A stretch of 7,492 nucleotides of DNA. It comes from Actinomycetales bacterium. Lineage in GTDB: Bacteria > Actinomycetota > Actinomycetes > Actinomycetales > BWSM-131. The notes below the pieces were generated by a model, which was not told the origin of the DNA, did no database searches, and worked only from the letters and a program-made list of their open reading frames with translations. Below are positions 1 through 5,485 of the stretch, piece by piece. Numbering within the stretch: the stretch's first letter is position 1; every line of letters starts with the position of its first letter. The stretch spans positions 1-7,492 of the forward strand of contig JASBSH010000152.1 of NCBI GenBank assembly GCA_030149025.1, written 5' to 3'. The translations under genes and the position numbers were made by a program.

Positions 1-679
1 AGTAGTCGATCTCGTCCACGTCGTACACCGCCGACTGCGCCCAGCGGTTGCCGCTGTCGTAGCGCGCCCGGGTCAGAGAGCAGAGCCACGCTCCACCCTT
101 GCGGTGCGTCGTCGTCTTGACCTGGATCCGGGAGAGTCGCCCGTCCCCGAGATCGCCGACGAGGTCGTAGGCGGCGGGCTCCAACGGCCAGGAGACGCGG
201 CGCCCCTTCAAGGTGAGAAGCGCGGCCAGGAGCAAGGGCCCGGCATCCCGGAGATGACGTTCGGAGCTTTCGGCAACCAGGAGGTCCTCCGCGCCGCCGC
301 GCGCGGGCACCGGCCGGTGCAGGTGATCCACGGAGATTCCTAGCCTTGCGCAACTCGCACGCACGCGCGTCCTGGCAGAGCCGCTATCTTCGTAGCAGCC
401 GAGAGCCCGGAGAAGCTGCGACCACGACTGTCCACGCGGCACCTCGCGAATGAGATCCGCATCCGTCCAGCAGCGGTTCCCCCGGAAGTGGGAGTAGTCG
501 ATCTCCAGCTCGTTGCAGCGCATCCGAAGGAGACGGCCCAAACGAGAGGAGTTCTCCGGAAGGCCGAGACGCCGAAGCACCCCGCGCCACGACCGTGAAG
601 TCGCGACCGCAGCGGAGAGCGTCTCCTGCGTGAAGGCGTCCAGATATCGAGTGCGCTAGCCTTGGCCGACACGTGTCAT
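1..679 (-). pseudogene. HTH-repeat PD-(D/E)XK endonuclease-like gene with in-frame amber at codon 8; 3' end beyond window
   Basis: Reading leftward from ATG 677-679, the frame has one stop (TAG at 656-658, codon 8) and is then open for 218 codons to the window edge. Seen: two similar helix-turn-helix-like units, residues about 20-67 (SWRGVLRRLGL ... LEIDYSHFRG) and 75-121 (SWSQLLRALGC ... LGISVDHLHR), then a nuclease-like core at about 130-225. The core has YDLV at 171-174 and IQVKT at 185-189, followed by a DEIDY stretch at the edge. This D ... QxK pattern with the HTH units matches the group I intron-associated/PDDEXK_5 type of PD-(D/E)XK fold, common as free-standing genes in actinobacteria. 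A Shine-Dalgarno AGGAG lies 6 bases upstream of the ATG, supporting that start. The amber would leave a 7-residue peptide. The next usual in-frame start, GTG 578-580, would cut the first HTH. It could be a recent pseudogene, a sequence error, or use an unusual start. Substrate unknown. Confidence 0.7.
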
Positions 680-795
680 TCCGGGCTCCTCATGTCTCAG
701 GCGGGGACCGCCGCGCACCGATGCAACGAAGGGTCGACCACCGGCGCCTTGATCACGAAGACCTGGCAGTCGGCCCCTCGCCTACGGTTGAGCCT

Positions 796-823
796 GCCGG
801 AGGGGTGTGACATCCCTTCCGGC
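796..823. repeat. Inverted repeat, 10-bp arms, 8-base loop
   Basis: GCCGGAGGGG at 796-805 pairs with CCCTTCCGGC at 814-823 (nine Watson-Crick pairs and one G-U), with loop TGTGACAT. It lies between the divergent endonuclease-like gene and the phosphatidyltransferase gene. There is no T-tract on either side, so a classical intrinsic terminator is not supported. It could be a T-less terminator or a regulator site. Confidence 0.5.
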
Positions 824-833
824 GCGCCGCCAC

Positions 834-944
834 CCGATCGGGATCACCTACGACGCCAGCACGTCTCGGATCTGGGTCGGCGCCTACGTCGGCAGTCCGA
901 CCGTCTTCGATGGCGACACCGTAGGCTGCGGTCGTGAGAGCTGA
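834..944 (+). pseudogene. Possible C-terminal remnant of a beta-propeller protein
   Basis: This frame is open from 792 and ends at TGA 942-944, overlapping the start of the phosphatidyltransferase gene by 11 bases. Residues encoded from 843 read ITYDASTSRIWVGAY, then VGSPTVFDGDTVGC. The pattern of an asparagine/aspartate turn, 'R-I-W-V' strand and 'TVFDGD' strand resembles one blade of YVTN/NHL-type beta-propellers. Third positions are almost all G or C, as in the real genes. No full-length gene can be built: a TGA at 789-791 closes the frame and I see no signal or further blades upstream. It may be the tail of a deleted gene, or chance. GTG 807 would give a 45-residue peptide with no clear ribosome binding site. 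Confidence 0.3.
898..934 (+). promoter_or_regulatory. Promoter giving a leaderless transcript of the phosphatidyltransferase gene
   Basis: TAGGCT at 922-927 fits the actinobacterial -10 consensus TANNNT. Six bases separate it from GTG 934, the usual -10 to transcription start distance, so the transcript would begin at the start codon. No Shine-Dalgarno precedes GTG 934, as expected for leaderless translation. The -35 is weak (GAC-containing CCGACC at 897-902). The same geometry recurs before the nuclease gene at 5473-5485. Confidence 0.5.
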
Positions 945-1542
945 GCCAGGTGCGCCGGCCCGCCGCGGCAGCGCCCCGCAGGTGGACCGGGTGTTCACCG
1001 TGCCGAACCTGCTGAGCCTCGCTCGGCTGCTCCTGGTGCCCGTGTTCGCCTACCTCATCGTCACCGAGCGGGACGGGTGGGCGCTGGGAGTGCTGGCGTT
1101 CTCCGGGTTCAGCGACTGGCTCGACGGATACCTGGCCAGGCGCTGGAACCAGGTGTCCCGGGTGGGACAGCTGCTCGACCCCGCCGCCGACCGGCTCTAC
1201 ATCCTCTCCACCTTGCTGGGGCTCGCCTGGCGAGATTTGATCCCCTGGTGGCTCGTTGCCCTCATCGTTGCGCGTGACGCCGTCCTGGCACTGACCCTGC
1301 CCGTTCTCGCTCGCCGCGGCTACGGCCCGTTACCCGTCCACTTCCTCGGCAAGGCCGCCACCTTCTGCCTGCTGTACGCCTTCCCGTTGATCCTGCTGGG
1401 GGAGGGCAGCAGCGGCTTCGCCGAGGTCGCCCGGCCGATCGGGTGGGCGTTCGCGTGGTGGGGGACGGGCCTGTACTGGTGGGCCGGGCTGCTGTACCTG
1501 CGCCAGGTGCGTGACGTGACGCGCGTACCCGCGGCCGGATGA
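934..1542 (+). CDS. CDP-alcohol phosphatidyltransferase (PgsA2/cardiolipin synthase-like)
   Basis: An integral membrane enzyme that would transfer a phosphatidyl group from CDP-diacylglycerol to an alcohol acceptor, making phosphatidylglycerol phosphate or cardiolipin. The CDP-alcohol phosphotransferase signature is complete: D61-WL-D64-G65-YL-A68-R69, then G78, D82 and D86, the four metal-binding aspartates. VPNLLSLARLLLVP at 23-36 is the usual amphipathic/first helix. Several hydrophobic segments follow, including about 107-127 and the aromatic-rich 164-185. Length, 202 residues, is normal for the family. GTG 934 is chosen because a -10 box sits just upstream; GTG 982 would also retain the core. 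By gene order it corresponds to M. tuberculosis pgsA2 (Rv1822). Sequence alone does not distinguish phosphatidylglycerophosphate synthase from the actinobacterial CDP-alcohol-type cardiolipin synthase. It starts the run into the DUF881 genes, 18 bases upstream of the next start. Confidence 0.9.
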   Translation: MRAEPGAPARRGSAPQVDRVFTVPNLLSLARLLLVPVFAYLIVTERDGWALGVLAFSGFSDWLDGYLARRWNQVSRVGQLLDPAADRLYILSTLLGLAWRDLIPWWLVALIVARDAVLALTLPVLARRGYGPLPVHFLGKAATFCLLYAFPLILLGEGSSGFAEVARPIGWAFAWWGTGLYWWAGLLYLRQVRDVTRVPAAG

Positions 1543-1561
1543 GCAGGTGGTGAGCAGGTCG
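1540..1561 (+). repeat. Tandem 11-bp repeat at a gene junction
   Basis: TGAGCAGGTGG (1540-1550) is followed directly by TGAGCAGGTCG (1551-1561), one mismatch. The first copy contains the stop codon of the phosphatidyltransferase and the second leads into GTG 1561 of the DUF881 gene. It looks like a small tandem duplication that sets the spacing, and possibly the weak ribosome binding site, of the second gene. Confidence 0.6.
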
Positions 1562-2505
1562 TGACCCAGACGACACCAACGCGGCGTCCCGATGCCTCGA
1601 TGACCTTGCTCAAGGAGGTCATGGAGCGTCCGCTCGATCCCGGCTACGCGGCTGCCGCGAGGCGCAAGGCGCAAGAGCGGCTCGGGGAGCAGGACGGCGC
1701 CCCCGCCCCGACCCGGCGCGGCGCGTCGATGGTCGTGACCGTGCTGCTCGCCGTGCTCGGCGGTGTACTCGCCGTGGTCGCCGTAGCGTAGCTGCGCGTT
1801 CCTGCATCGGCGAGCTCCCGGCAGGTGCTGATCGACGAGATCGACGCCAGGACCGCGCAGGTGGACTCCCTCGAGCGGGAGGTGGGGTCCCTCCGTACGG
1901 AGATCGACAGCCTGAACGCCGCCGCCCTGGCGGGGCAGGGAAACGCCCTCGGCGAACGGGCGCAGCTGCTGGGGGTGCGGACCGGGGCCGCTTCGGTGAC
2001 AGGGCCGGGCGTCGTCATCGAGCTGGACAACGCGCAGGACATGGGTGACCTCGCTGGTGGCGACCCACGGGAGCGGGAGCAGGCCGAACGCGGCCGGGTC
2101 CGCGACCGGGATCTGCAGGTCGTCGTCAACGGTCTCTGGCAGGCGGGGGCCGAGGCGATCGCGATCAACGGCCAGCGGCTGACAGCGCTGTCATCGATCC
2201 GGGAGGCGGGAGCCGCCGTCCTCGTGAACTTCCGGCCGCTCAGCCCGCCCTACCGAGTCGAGGCGATCGGCGACCCGCAGAAGATGCAGGTGGGCTTCGC
2301 GACCTCCGCGGCGGGTCGGTACCTGGCCTCCTTGCAGCAGAACTACGGTGTACGTGCGTCGGTCGCCGGAGCGGACCGCCTCGAGCTGCCGGCGGCGTCG
2401 GGCTTGCGCCTTCGCTACGCCCGCCCGGTGCTGCAGCCCTCGACCCCGTCGGCACAGTCGTCCAAGACCGCGTCCAGCTCGACCCAACCGGAGGAGACCC
2501 CGTGA
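1561..2505 (+). pseudogene. DUF881 membrane-anchored protein, interrupted by an in-frame amber codon
   Basis: One reading frame of 314 sense-or-amber codons, broken only by TAG at 1789-1791 (codon 77). Residues 1-56 are cytoplasmic and carry the motif TLLKEVMERPLDPGYAAAA (15-33), typical of this family's first member. Residues 57-76 are a single membrane helix. The amber follows immediately. Beyond it, same frame: an extracytoplasmic coiled coil (about 90-120, VDSLEREVGSLRTEIDSL) and a DUF881 domain (about 135-290) with TGPGVVIEL, GAEAIAINGQR and YRVEAIGDP. Homologues (Rv1823 type) are single continuous proteins, so this is one gene with a nonsense codon rather than two genes. Restart at GTG 1825 would yield a 226-residue product without a membrane anchor and with no clear ribosome binding site. 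GTG 1561 lies 18 bases after the preceding stop; ATG 1600 is an alternative start. The 3' end overlaps the next start (GTGA). Function of the family is unknown; relatives sit near division genes. Confidence 0.85.
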
Positions 2506-2834
2506 TCGCAGTCCTCGGCCTCGGCGTGGGGATCGTCCTGGGGCTCCTGCTGCAGCCCACCGTGCCTCCGGAGCTGCAGCCCTACCTGCCGATCGCCGTG
2601 GTCGCCGCCCTGGACGCCGTGTTCGGCGGTCTGCGGGCCGTGCTCGACGGCATCTTCGACGACCGGGTGTTCGTGGTGTCGTTCCTGTCCAACGTCGTCG
2701 TGGCCGCCCTCATCGTCTACCTCGGTGACCAGCTGGGCGTCGGTTCTCAGCTGTCGACCGGTGTCGTCGTCGTCCTCGGGATCCGGATCTTCTCCAACGC
2801 CGCGGCCATCCGCCGGCACATCTTCCGCGCATGA
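2502..2834 (+). CDS. sbp: Small basic protein (Sbp/DUF1290), polytopic membrane protein
   Basis: A 110-residue membrane protein of the DUF1290 family, named small basic protein after the gene beside ylxW/ylxX and ftsA-ftsZ in Bacillus subtilis. Hydrophobic segments at about 2-17, 28-44 and 56-75, with a further weaker one at 83-97. Family hallmarks visible: LDAVFGGLRA (37-46), FDDRVFVVSF (52-61), LGDQLGV (74-80), RIFSNAAAIRRH near the C-terminus. Length is normal. GTG 2502 overlaps the preceding stop as GTGA and is preceded by a strong Shine-Dalgarno GGAGGAG at 2490-2496, inside the end of the DUF881 gene. This strong site may keep sbp translated even though the upstream gene carries a nonsense codon. 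The stop overlaps the next start as ATGA, indicating translational coupling. Molecular function is not known; it probably forms a membrane complex with the two DUF881 proteins. Confidence 0.9.
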   Translation: MIAVLGLGVGIVLGLLLQPTVPPELQPYLPIAVVAALDAVFGGLRAVLDGIFDDRVFVVSFLSNVVVAALIVYLGDQLGVGSQLSTGVVVVLGIRIFSNAAAIRRHIFRA

Positions 2835-3643
2835 GCACACCCCCACGCCCCGAACACGCGGATCAGCTCGGCGTGCGTCCCGACCTGCGGACGGAGCCGG
2901 ACGGCGCCACCGTACGTCGACGCCTCGCCCGCGCGTTCAGCCCGAAGCTCAACCGTGGGCAGCTGCTCGCCGGCCTGCTGTGTGCGGTACTCGGCTTCGC
3001 GCTCGTCGTCCAGTTCAGGCAGACGCAGGACAGCAGCCTGGAGAACCTGCGTGAGACCGACCTCGTCCGCATCCTCGACGACGTGAGCCAGCGAACCAGC
3101 CGTCTGCAGGACGAGAGCGACGAGCTGCGCAGCACCCGGGACCAGCTGCTCACCAGCAGCAACCAGGAGCAGGTGGCACGGAAGGCGGCCCAGGAGCGCG
3201 TGGACGTCCTCGGGATCCTCGCCGGCACCGCTCCCGCCACCGGGCCGGGCATCCAGCTCGTCATCACCGACCCGGACGGTGAGCTCGGCGCTGTGACCCT
3301 GCTCGACGCCGTCCAGGAGCTGCGCGACGCCGGTGCCGAGGCGATGCAGGTGGGCGACGTCCGGGTGGTGGCGAGCACCTCCTTCGTGAACGACTCCGGC
3401 GGCGTCCGGGTGGACGGCACGTTGCTCCGCAGTCCCTACGTCTTCCAGGTGATCGGTGACCCGAAGACACTGAGCCCCGCGCTCGGTATCCCGGGTGGCG
3501 TTCTCGCGACCGTGAACCAGAGCCAGAGCGGGAGCGCGACGGTCACCGAGATGGACCAGGTCGTGGTCGATGCGTTGCGGCGGGTGGAGCAGCCTCAGTA
3601 CGCTCGCCCGGCCGAGACACCCTCGGCCACAGCGTCCCCATAG
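2831..3643 (+). CDS. DUF881 family membrane-anchored protein (second copy)
   Basis: A 270-residue protein with a cytoplasmic basic N-terminus (1-44), one membrane helix at about 45-61 (LLAGLLCAVLGFALVVQ) and an extracytoplasmic coiled coil at about 75-115 (DLVRILDDVSQRTSRLQDES region). The DUF881 domain follows at about 120-250, with TGPGIQLVITDPDG, GAEAMQVGDVRVV and YVFQVIGDP. The C-terminal 20 residues are low complexity (ETPSATASP end). Unlike the first DUF881 gene, this frame is intact. ATG 2831 overlaps the sbp stop (ATGA) and has no clear Shine-Dalgarno, so translation probably depends on coupling to sbp. It corresponds by order to Rv1825. DUF881 proteins of Bacillus (YlxW, YlxX) lie in the division cluster, suggesting an envelope or division role here, but this is inference. 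It ends in TAG; gcvH starts 44 bases later. Confidence 0.9.
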   Translation: MSTPPRPEHADQLGVRPDLRTEPDGATVRRRLARAFSPKLNRGQLLAGLLCAVLGFALVVQFRQTQDSSLENLRETDLVRILDDVSQRTSRLQDESDELRSTRDQLLTSSNQEQVARKAAQERVDVLGILAGTAPATGPGIQLVITDPDGELGAVTLLDAVQELRDAGAEAMQVGDVRVVASTSFVNDSGGVRVDGTLLRSPYVFQVIGDPKTLSPALGIPGGVLATVNQSQSGSATVTEMDQVVVDALRRVEQPQYARPAETPSATASP

Positions 3644-3687
3644 GCAACAGCCGTGGGATCCGTCGTCCGAGCGAGGTGTGCCCTGCC

Positions 3688-4089
3688 ATGGCCCAGTTCG
3701 AGTACCCCACCGACCTGAAGTACACCCCCGAGCACGAGTGGGTGCGGCCGATGGAGGGGCGGGTGGTCCGCATCGGGATCACGGCCTACGCCCAGGACGC
3801 CCTCGGTGACATCGTCTACGTCTCGGTGCCCGAGGCCGGCAGCGAGGTGGCGGCGGGGGAGAGCTGCGGTGAGGTGGAGTCGACGAAGAGCGTCAGCGAC
3901 ATCTACTCGCCCCTGACCGGGACCGTCACCTCCGCCAACAGCGCATTGGAGGGCAGCCCCGAGCTGGTGAACTCCGACCCGTACGGGGACGGGTGGATGT
4001 TCGAGGTCGAGCTCGCCGACGGCACGGACGTCGATGCCGCGCTCGCCGGGCTCATGGACGCCGACGGCTACCGCAACAGCGTCGAGTAG
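3688..4089 (+). CDS. gcvH: Glycine cleavage system H protein
   Basis: Lipoyl carrier of the glycine cleavage system. It shuttles the aminomethyl group from the P protein to the T protein and is reoxidised by the L protein, in the cytoplasm. The fold is evident along its whole 133-residue length: LKYTPEHEWVR at 10-20, IGITAYAQDALGDIVYVSVP at 29-48, the lipoylation motif GEVESTKSVSDIYSP with K67 as the predicted lipoyl-lysine, and LVNSDPYGDGWMFEVEL in the C-terminal half. ATG 3688 is chosen because MAQFEYPTDLKYTPEHEW is a normal H-protein start. GTG 3676 in frame would add four residues. The only purine-rich site, GCGAGG at 3671-3676, is a rather long 11 bases upstream. It lies 44 bases after the DUF881 gene and may be cotranscribed with it. 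gcvP is encoded further downstream with its own riboswitch; gcvT is not in the window. Confidence 0.96.
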   Translation: MAQFEYPTDLKYTPEHEWVRPMEGRVVRIGITAYAQDALGDIVYVSVPEAGSEVAAGESCGEVESTKSVSDIYSPLTGTVTSANSALEGSPELVNSDPYGDGWMFEVELADGTDVDAALAGLMDADGYRNSVE

Positions 4090-4130
4090 CGCCACCCTCA
4101 TTTCCGCAGGGACCTCGTTCCCGCCTGGTC

Positions 4131-4159
4131 TGTCTCACCCTGACGTCGAGGGTTAGGGT
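4131..4159 (+). promoter_or_regulatory. Candidate promoter with palindromic spacer before the FHA-MerR gene pair
   Basis: TAGGGT at 4154-4159 is a good TANNNT -10 box. The 17 bases in front of it, ACCCTGACGTCGAGGGT (4137-4153), form an inverted repeat (ACCCT/AGGGT arms, GACGTC core) that exactly fills the spacer to a poor -35-like TGTCTC at 4131-4136. A third AGGGT half-site overlaps the -10. A palindrome inside the -35/-10 spacer is the usual arrangement for MerR-family regulators, and a MerR gene is the second gene of this transcript. The leader to ATG 4218 would be about 50 bases. Confidence 0.45.
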
Positions 4160-4217
4160 GGCGCGAGGTCAGTTGCACCGGGGTGTGGGCGCAGGACACG
4201 ACAGTCAGGAGAGGCCA

Positions 4218-4712
4218 ATGGGCAGCGGGGAGTCCCAGGGGGACCAACGGGAAGAGCCCCAGCCGCAGCGCGGGGACACCACGATGACCTTCTCGACCGC
4301 CGCGGTCGAGGGAGCGGGAATGGCCGAGACGGGCCTGTCCCGTGAGGAGACCGGTGCTGTCGAGGCACTTCCACCCGGTTCGGCGCTGCTGATCGTCCAG
4401 CGCGGCCCCAACTCCGGGGCCCGGTTCCTGCTCGACTCCGAGCGCACGACGGTGGGCCGTCATCCCGACAGCAACATCTTCCTGGACGACGTCACGGTTT
4501 CGCGCAAGCACGCGGAGTTCGTCCGCGAGGGAGACGGTTTCCGGGTCCGCGACGTCGGGAGCCTGAACGGGACGTACGTCAACCGCGACCGGGTGGACGA
4601 CGCGATGCTCCGTCCCGGGGACGAGGTGCAGATCGGCAAGTACCGGATGACCTATCACCCCAGCCGCCGGGTAAGCGGTCGGGAGGCGCAGGGCGGTGGG
4701 CCGGCCCAGTGA
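4218..4712 (+). CDS. garA: FHA domain protein, GarA/OdhI family regulator of 2-oxoglutarate metabolism
   Basis: A 164-residue cytoplasmic protein: disordered N-terminus (1-55) then a forkhead-associated domain (about 58-155). All phosphothreonine-binding hallmarks are present: GRHPDSNIFLDDVTVSRKHAEF, containing the G-R, S-R and H residues, then GSLNGTYVN. GarA of mycobacteria and OdhI of Corynebacterium bind and restrain 2-oxoglutarate dehydrogenase (and, for GarA, glutamate dehydrogenase) until Ser/Thr kinases phosphorylate an N-terminal ETTSVFR motif that then occupies the FHA domain. Here the corresponding segment is DTTMTFS, with threonines at 21 and 22 and phenylalanine at 25, but no arginine after it. 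ATG 4218 is chosen for its Shine-Dalgarno (AGGAGAGG, 4207-4214) and because it gives the family's normal length. The stop overlaps the next GTG start (GTGA), coupling it to the MerR gene. Confidence 0.93.
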   Translation: MGSGESQGDQREEPQPQRGDTTMTFSTAAVEGAGMAETGLSREETGAVEALPPGSALLIVQRGPNSGARFLLDSERTTVGRHPDSNIFLDDVTVSRKHAEFVREGDGFRVRDVGSLNGTYVNRDRVDDAMLRPGDEVQIGKYRMTYHPSRRVSGREAQGGGPAQ

Positions 4713-5437
4713 CGCAGGCGGCGCGAGCGGGCTCGCGGCTGCACAGCATCGGCGAGGTGCTGGCGGAGCTGAAGGACGAGTTCCCCGAGCTTTCCCACTC
4801 CAAGCTGCGGTTCCTGGAGGACCGCGGTCTGGTCAACCCTCAGAGGACCGCGTCCGGCTACCGCAAGTTCACGCCACGGGACGTCGAACGGCTGCGGCTG
4901 GTCCTTGCCCTGCAGCGTGACCACTACATGCCGCTGAAGGCCATCGGGGAGTACCTGGACGCCCTCGACCGCGGCCTCGAGCCGCCGGAGCTGTCCGGCG
5001 GGCGTCCTCGGGTGCCGCGCGTCGTCTACGACGCCGGGACCGACGGAGTGCCGGACGGCGCGACGCGGCCCCTGCGGCTGCGTCGCCAGGAGCTGGTGGA
5101 GGCGGCCGACGCCGACGAGGAGCTGGTGGCGTCCTTGGAGGGGTTCGGGCTCATCGCGCCGAGCACCTATGGCTACTACGACGCCCACGACCTGGAGGTC
5201 ACCCGCACCGCCCGGGAGCTGGCGAGGTACGGGATCGAGCCGCGCCACCTGCGGGCCTTCCGTACCGCCGCCGACCGTGAGCTCGGCCTGATCGAGCAGG
5301 TCGTCGCCCCCTTGCGCCTGCAGCGCGGTGCGGGCTCGGCCGCCCGGGCCGACGACGTCGCGCGGGAGCTGGCCACCCTGTGCGTGCGACTGCACACCGG
5401 CCTCGTCCGGGCCGGTATGGACCGATCGGTGGGCTAG
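4709..5437 (+). CDS. ftsR: MerR family transcriptional regulator, FtsR/Rv1828 type
   Basis: A 242-residue DNA-binding protein. N-terminal MerR winged helix at about 12-85: SIGEVLAELKDEFPELSHSK, LRFLEDRGLV, SGYRKFTPRDVERLRL and QRDHYMPLKAIGEYLDAL. A linker (about 86-130, rich in P, G and D) leads to a second domain at about 131-240 with ELVEAADADEELVASLEGFGLI, YDAHDLEVTRTARELARYGIEPRHLRAFR and an LRLQR segment. This two-part layout, and position directly after the garA-type gene, match M. tuberculosis Rv1828 and Corynebacterium FtsR, an activator of ftsZ. No cysteine-based metal site of the classical MerR/CueR type is seen in the effector part, so a metal-sensing role is unlikely. GTG 4709 overlaps the FHA stop by four bases, so no separate ribosome binding site is expected. 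It may regulate its own promoter at 4131-4159 (inference). Confidence 0.9.
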   Translation: MTQAARAGSRLHSIGEVLAELKDEFPELSHSKLRFLEDRGLVNPQRTASGYRKFTPRDVERLRLVLALQRDHYMPLKAIGEYLDALDRGLEPPELSGGRPRVPRVVYDAGTDGVPDGATRPLRLRRQELVEAADADEELVASLEGFGLIAPSTYGYYDAHDLEVTRTARELARYGIEPRHLRAFRTAADRELGLIEQVVAPLRLQRGAGSAARADDVARELATLCVRLHTGLVRAGMDRSVG

Positions 5438-5472
5438 CGCCCGTCAGCGCAGCGGCGGCCCCGGGTCGGCGA

Positions 5473-5485
5473 TACGGTGGAGTCG
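5473..5485 (+). promoter_or_regulatory. -10 element giving a leaderless transcript of the nuclease gene
   Basis: TACGGT at 5473-5478 fits TANNNT and is followed by six bases and then GTG 5485, the same geometry as before the phosphatidyltransferase gene (922-934). No Shine-Dalgarno precedes GTG 5485. No convincing -35 hexamer is seen around 5450. This suggests the nuclease can be expressed separately from the garA-ftsR pair, whose end lies only 47 bases upstream. Confidence 0.5.

Noticed and set aside
104..343. Plus-strand 79-codon frame
   Set aside because: Antisense to the endonuclease-like gene, whose product has recognisable motifs; no independent support.
697..813. Minus-strand 38-codon frame (ATG 811-813 to TGA 697-699) just upstream of the endonuclease-like gene
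   Set aside because: Its codon use looks acceptable, but there is no proper ribosome binding site spacing, no recognisable motif, and it is short.
662..937. Plus-strand 91-codon frame
   Set aside because: Very arginine-rich, no motif, and it overlaps the intergenic hairpin and the better propeller-like frame; typical chance frame in GC-rich DNA.
1825..2505. Independent gene starting at GTG 1825
   Set aside because: It is the in-frame continuation of the DUF881 gene beyond the amber; it lacks a membrane anchor and a ribosome binding site, so treated as part of one interrupted gene.
2348..2728. Proline/arginine-rich 126-codon plus-strand frame
   Set aside because: Out-of-frame shadow of the DUF881 and sbp genes, with low-complexity content.
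5380..5484. Longer N-terminus for the nuclease gene
   Set aside because: The added residues overlap ftsR and have no family similarity; GTG 5485 gives the conserved N-terminus.
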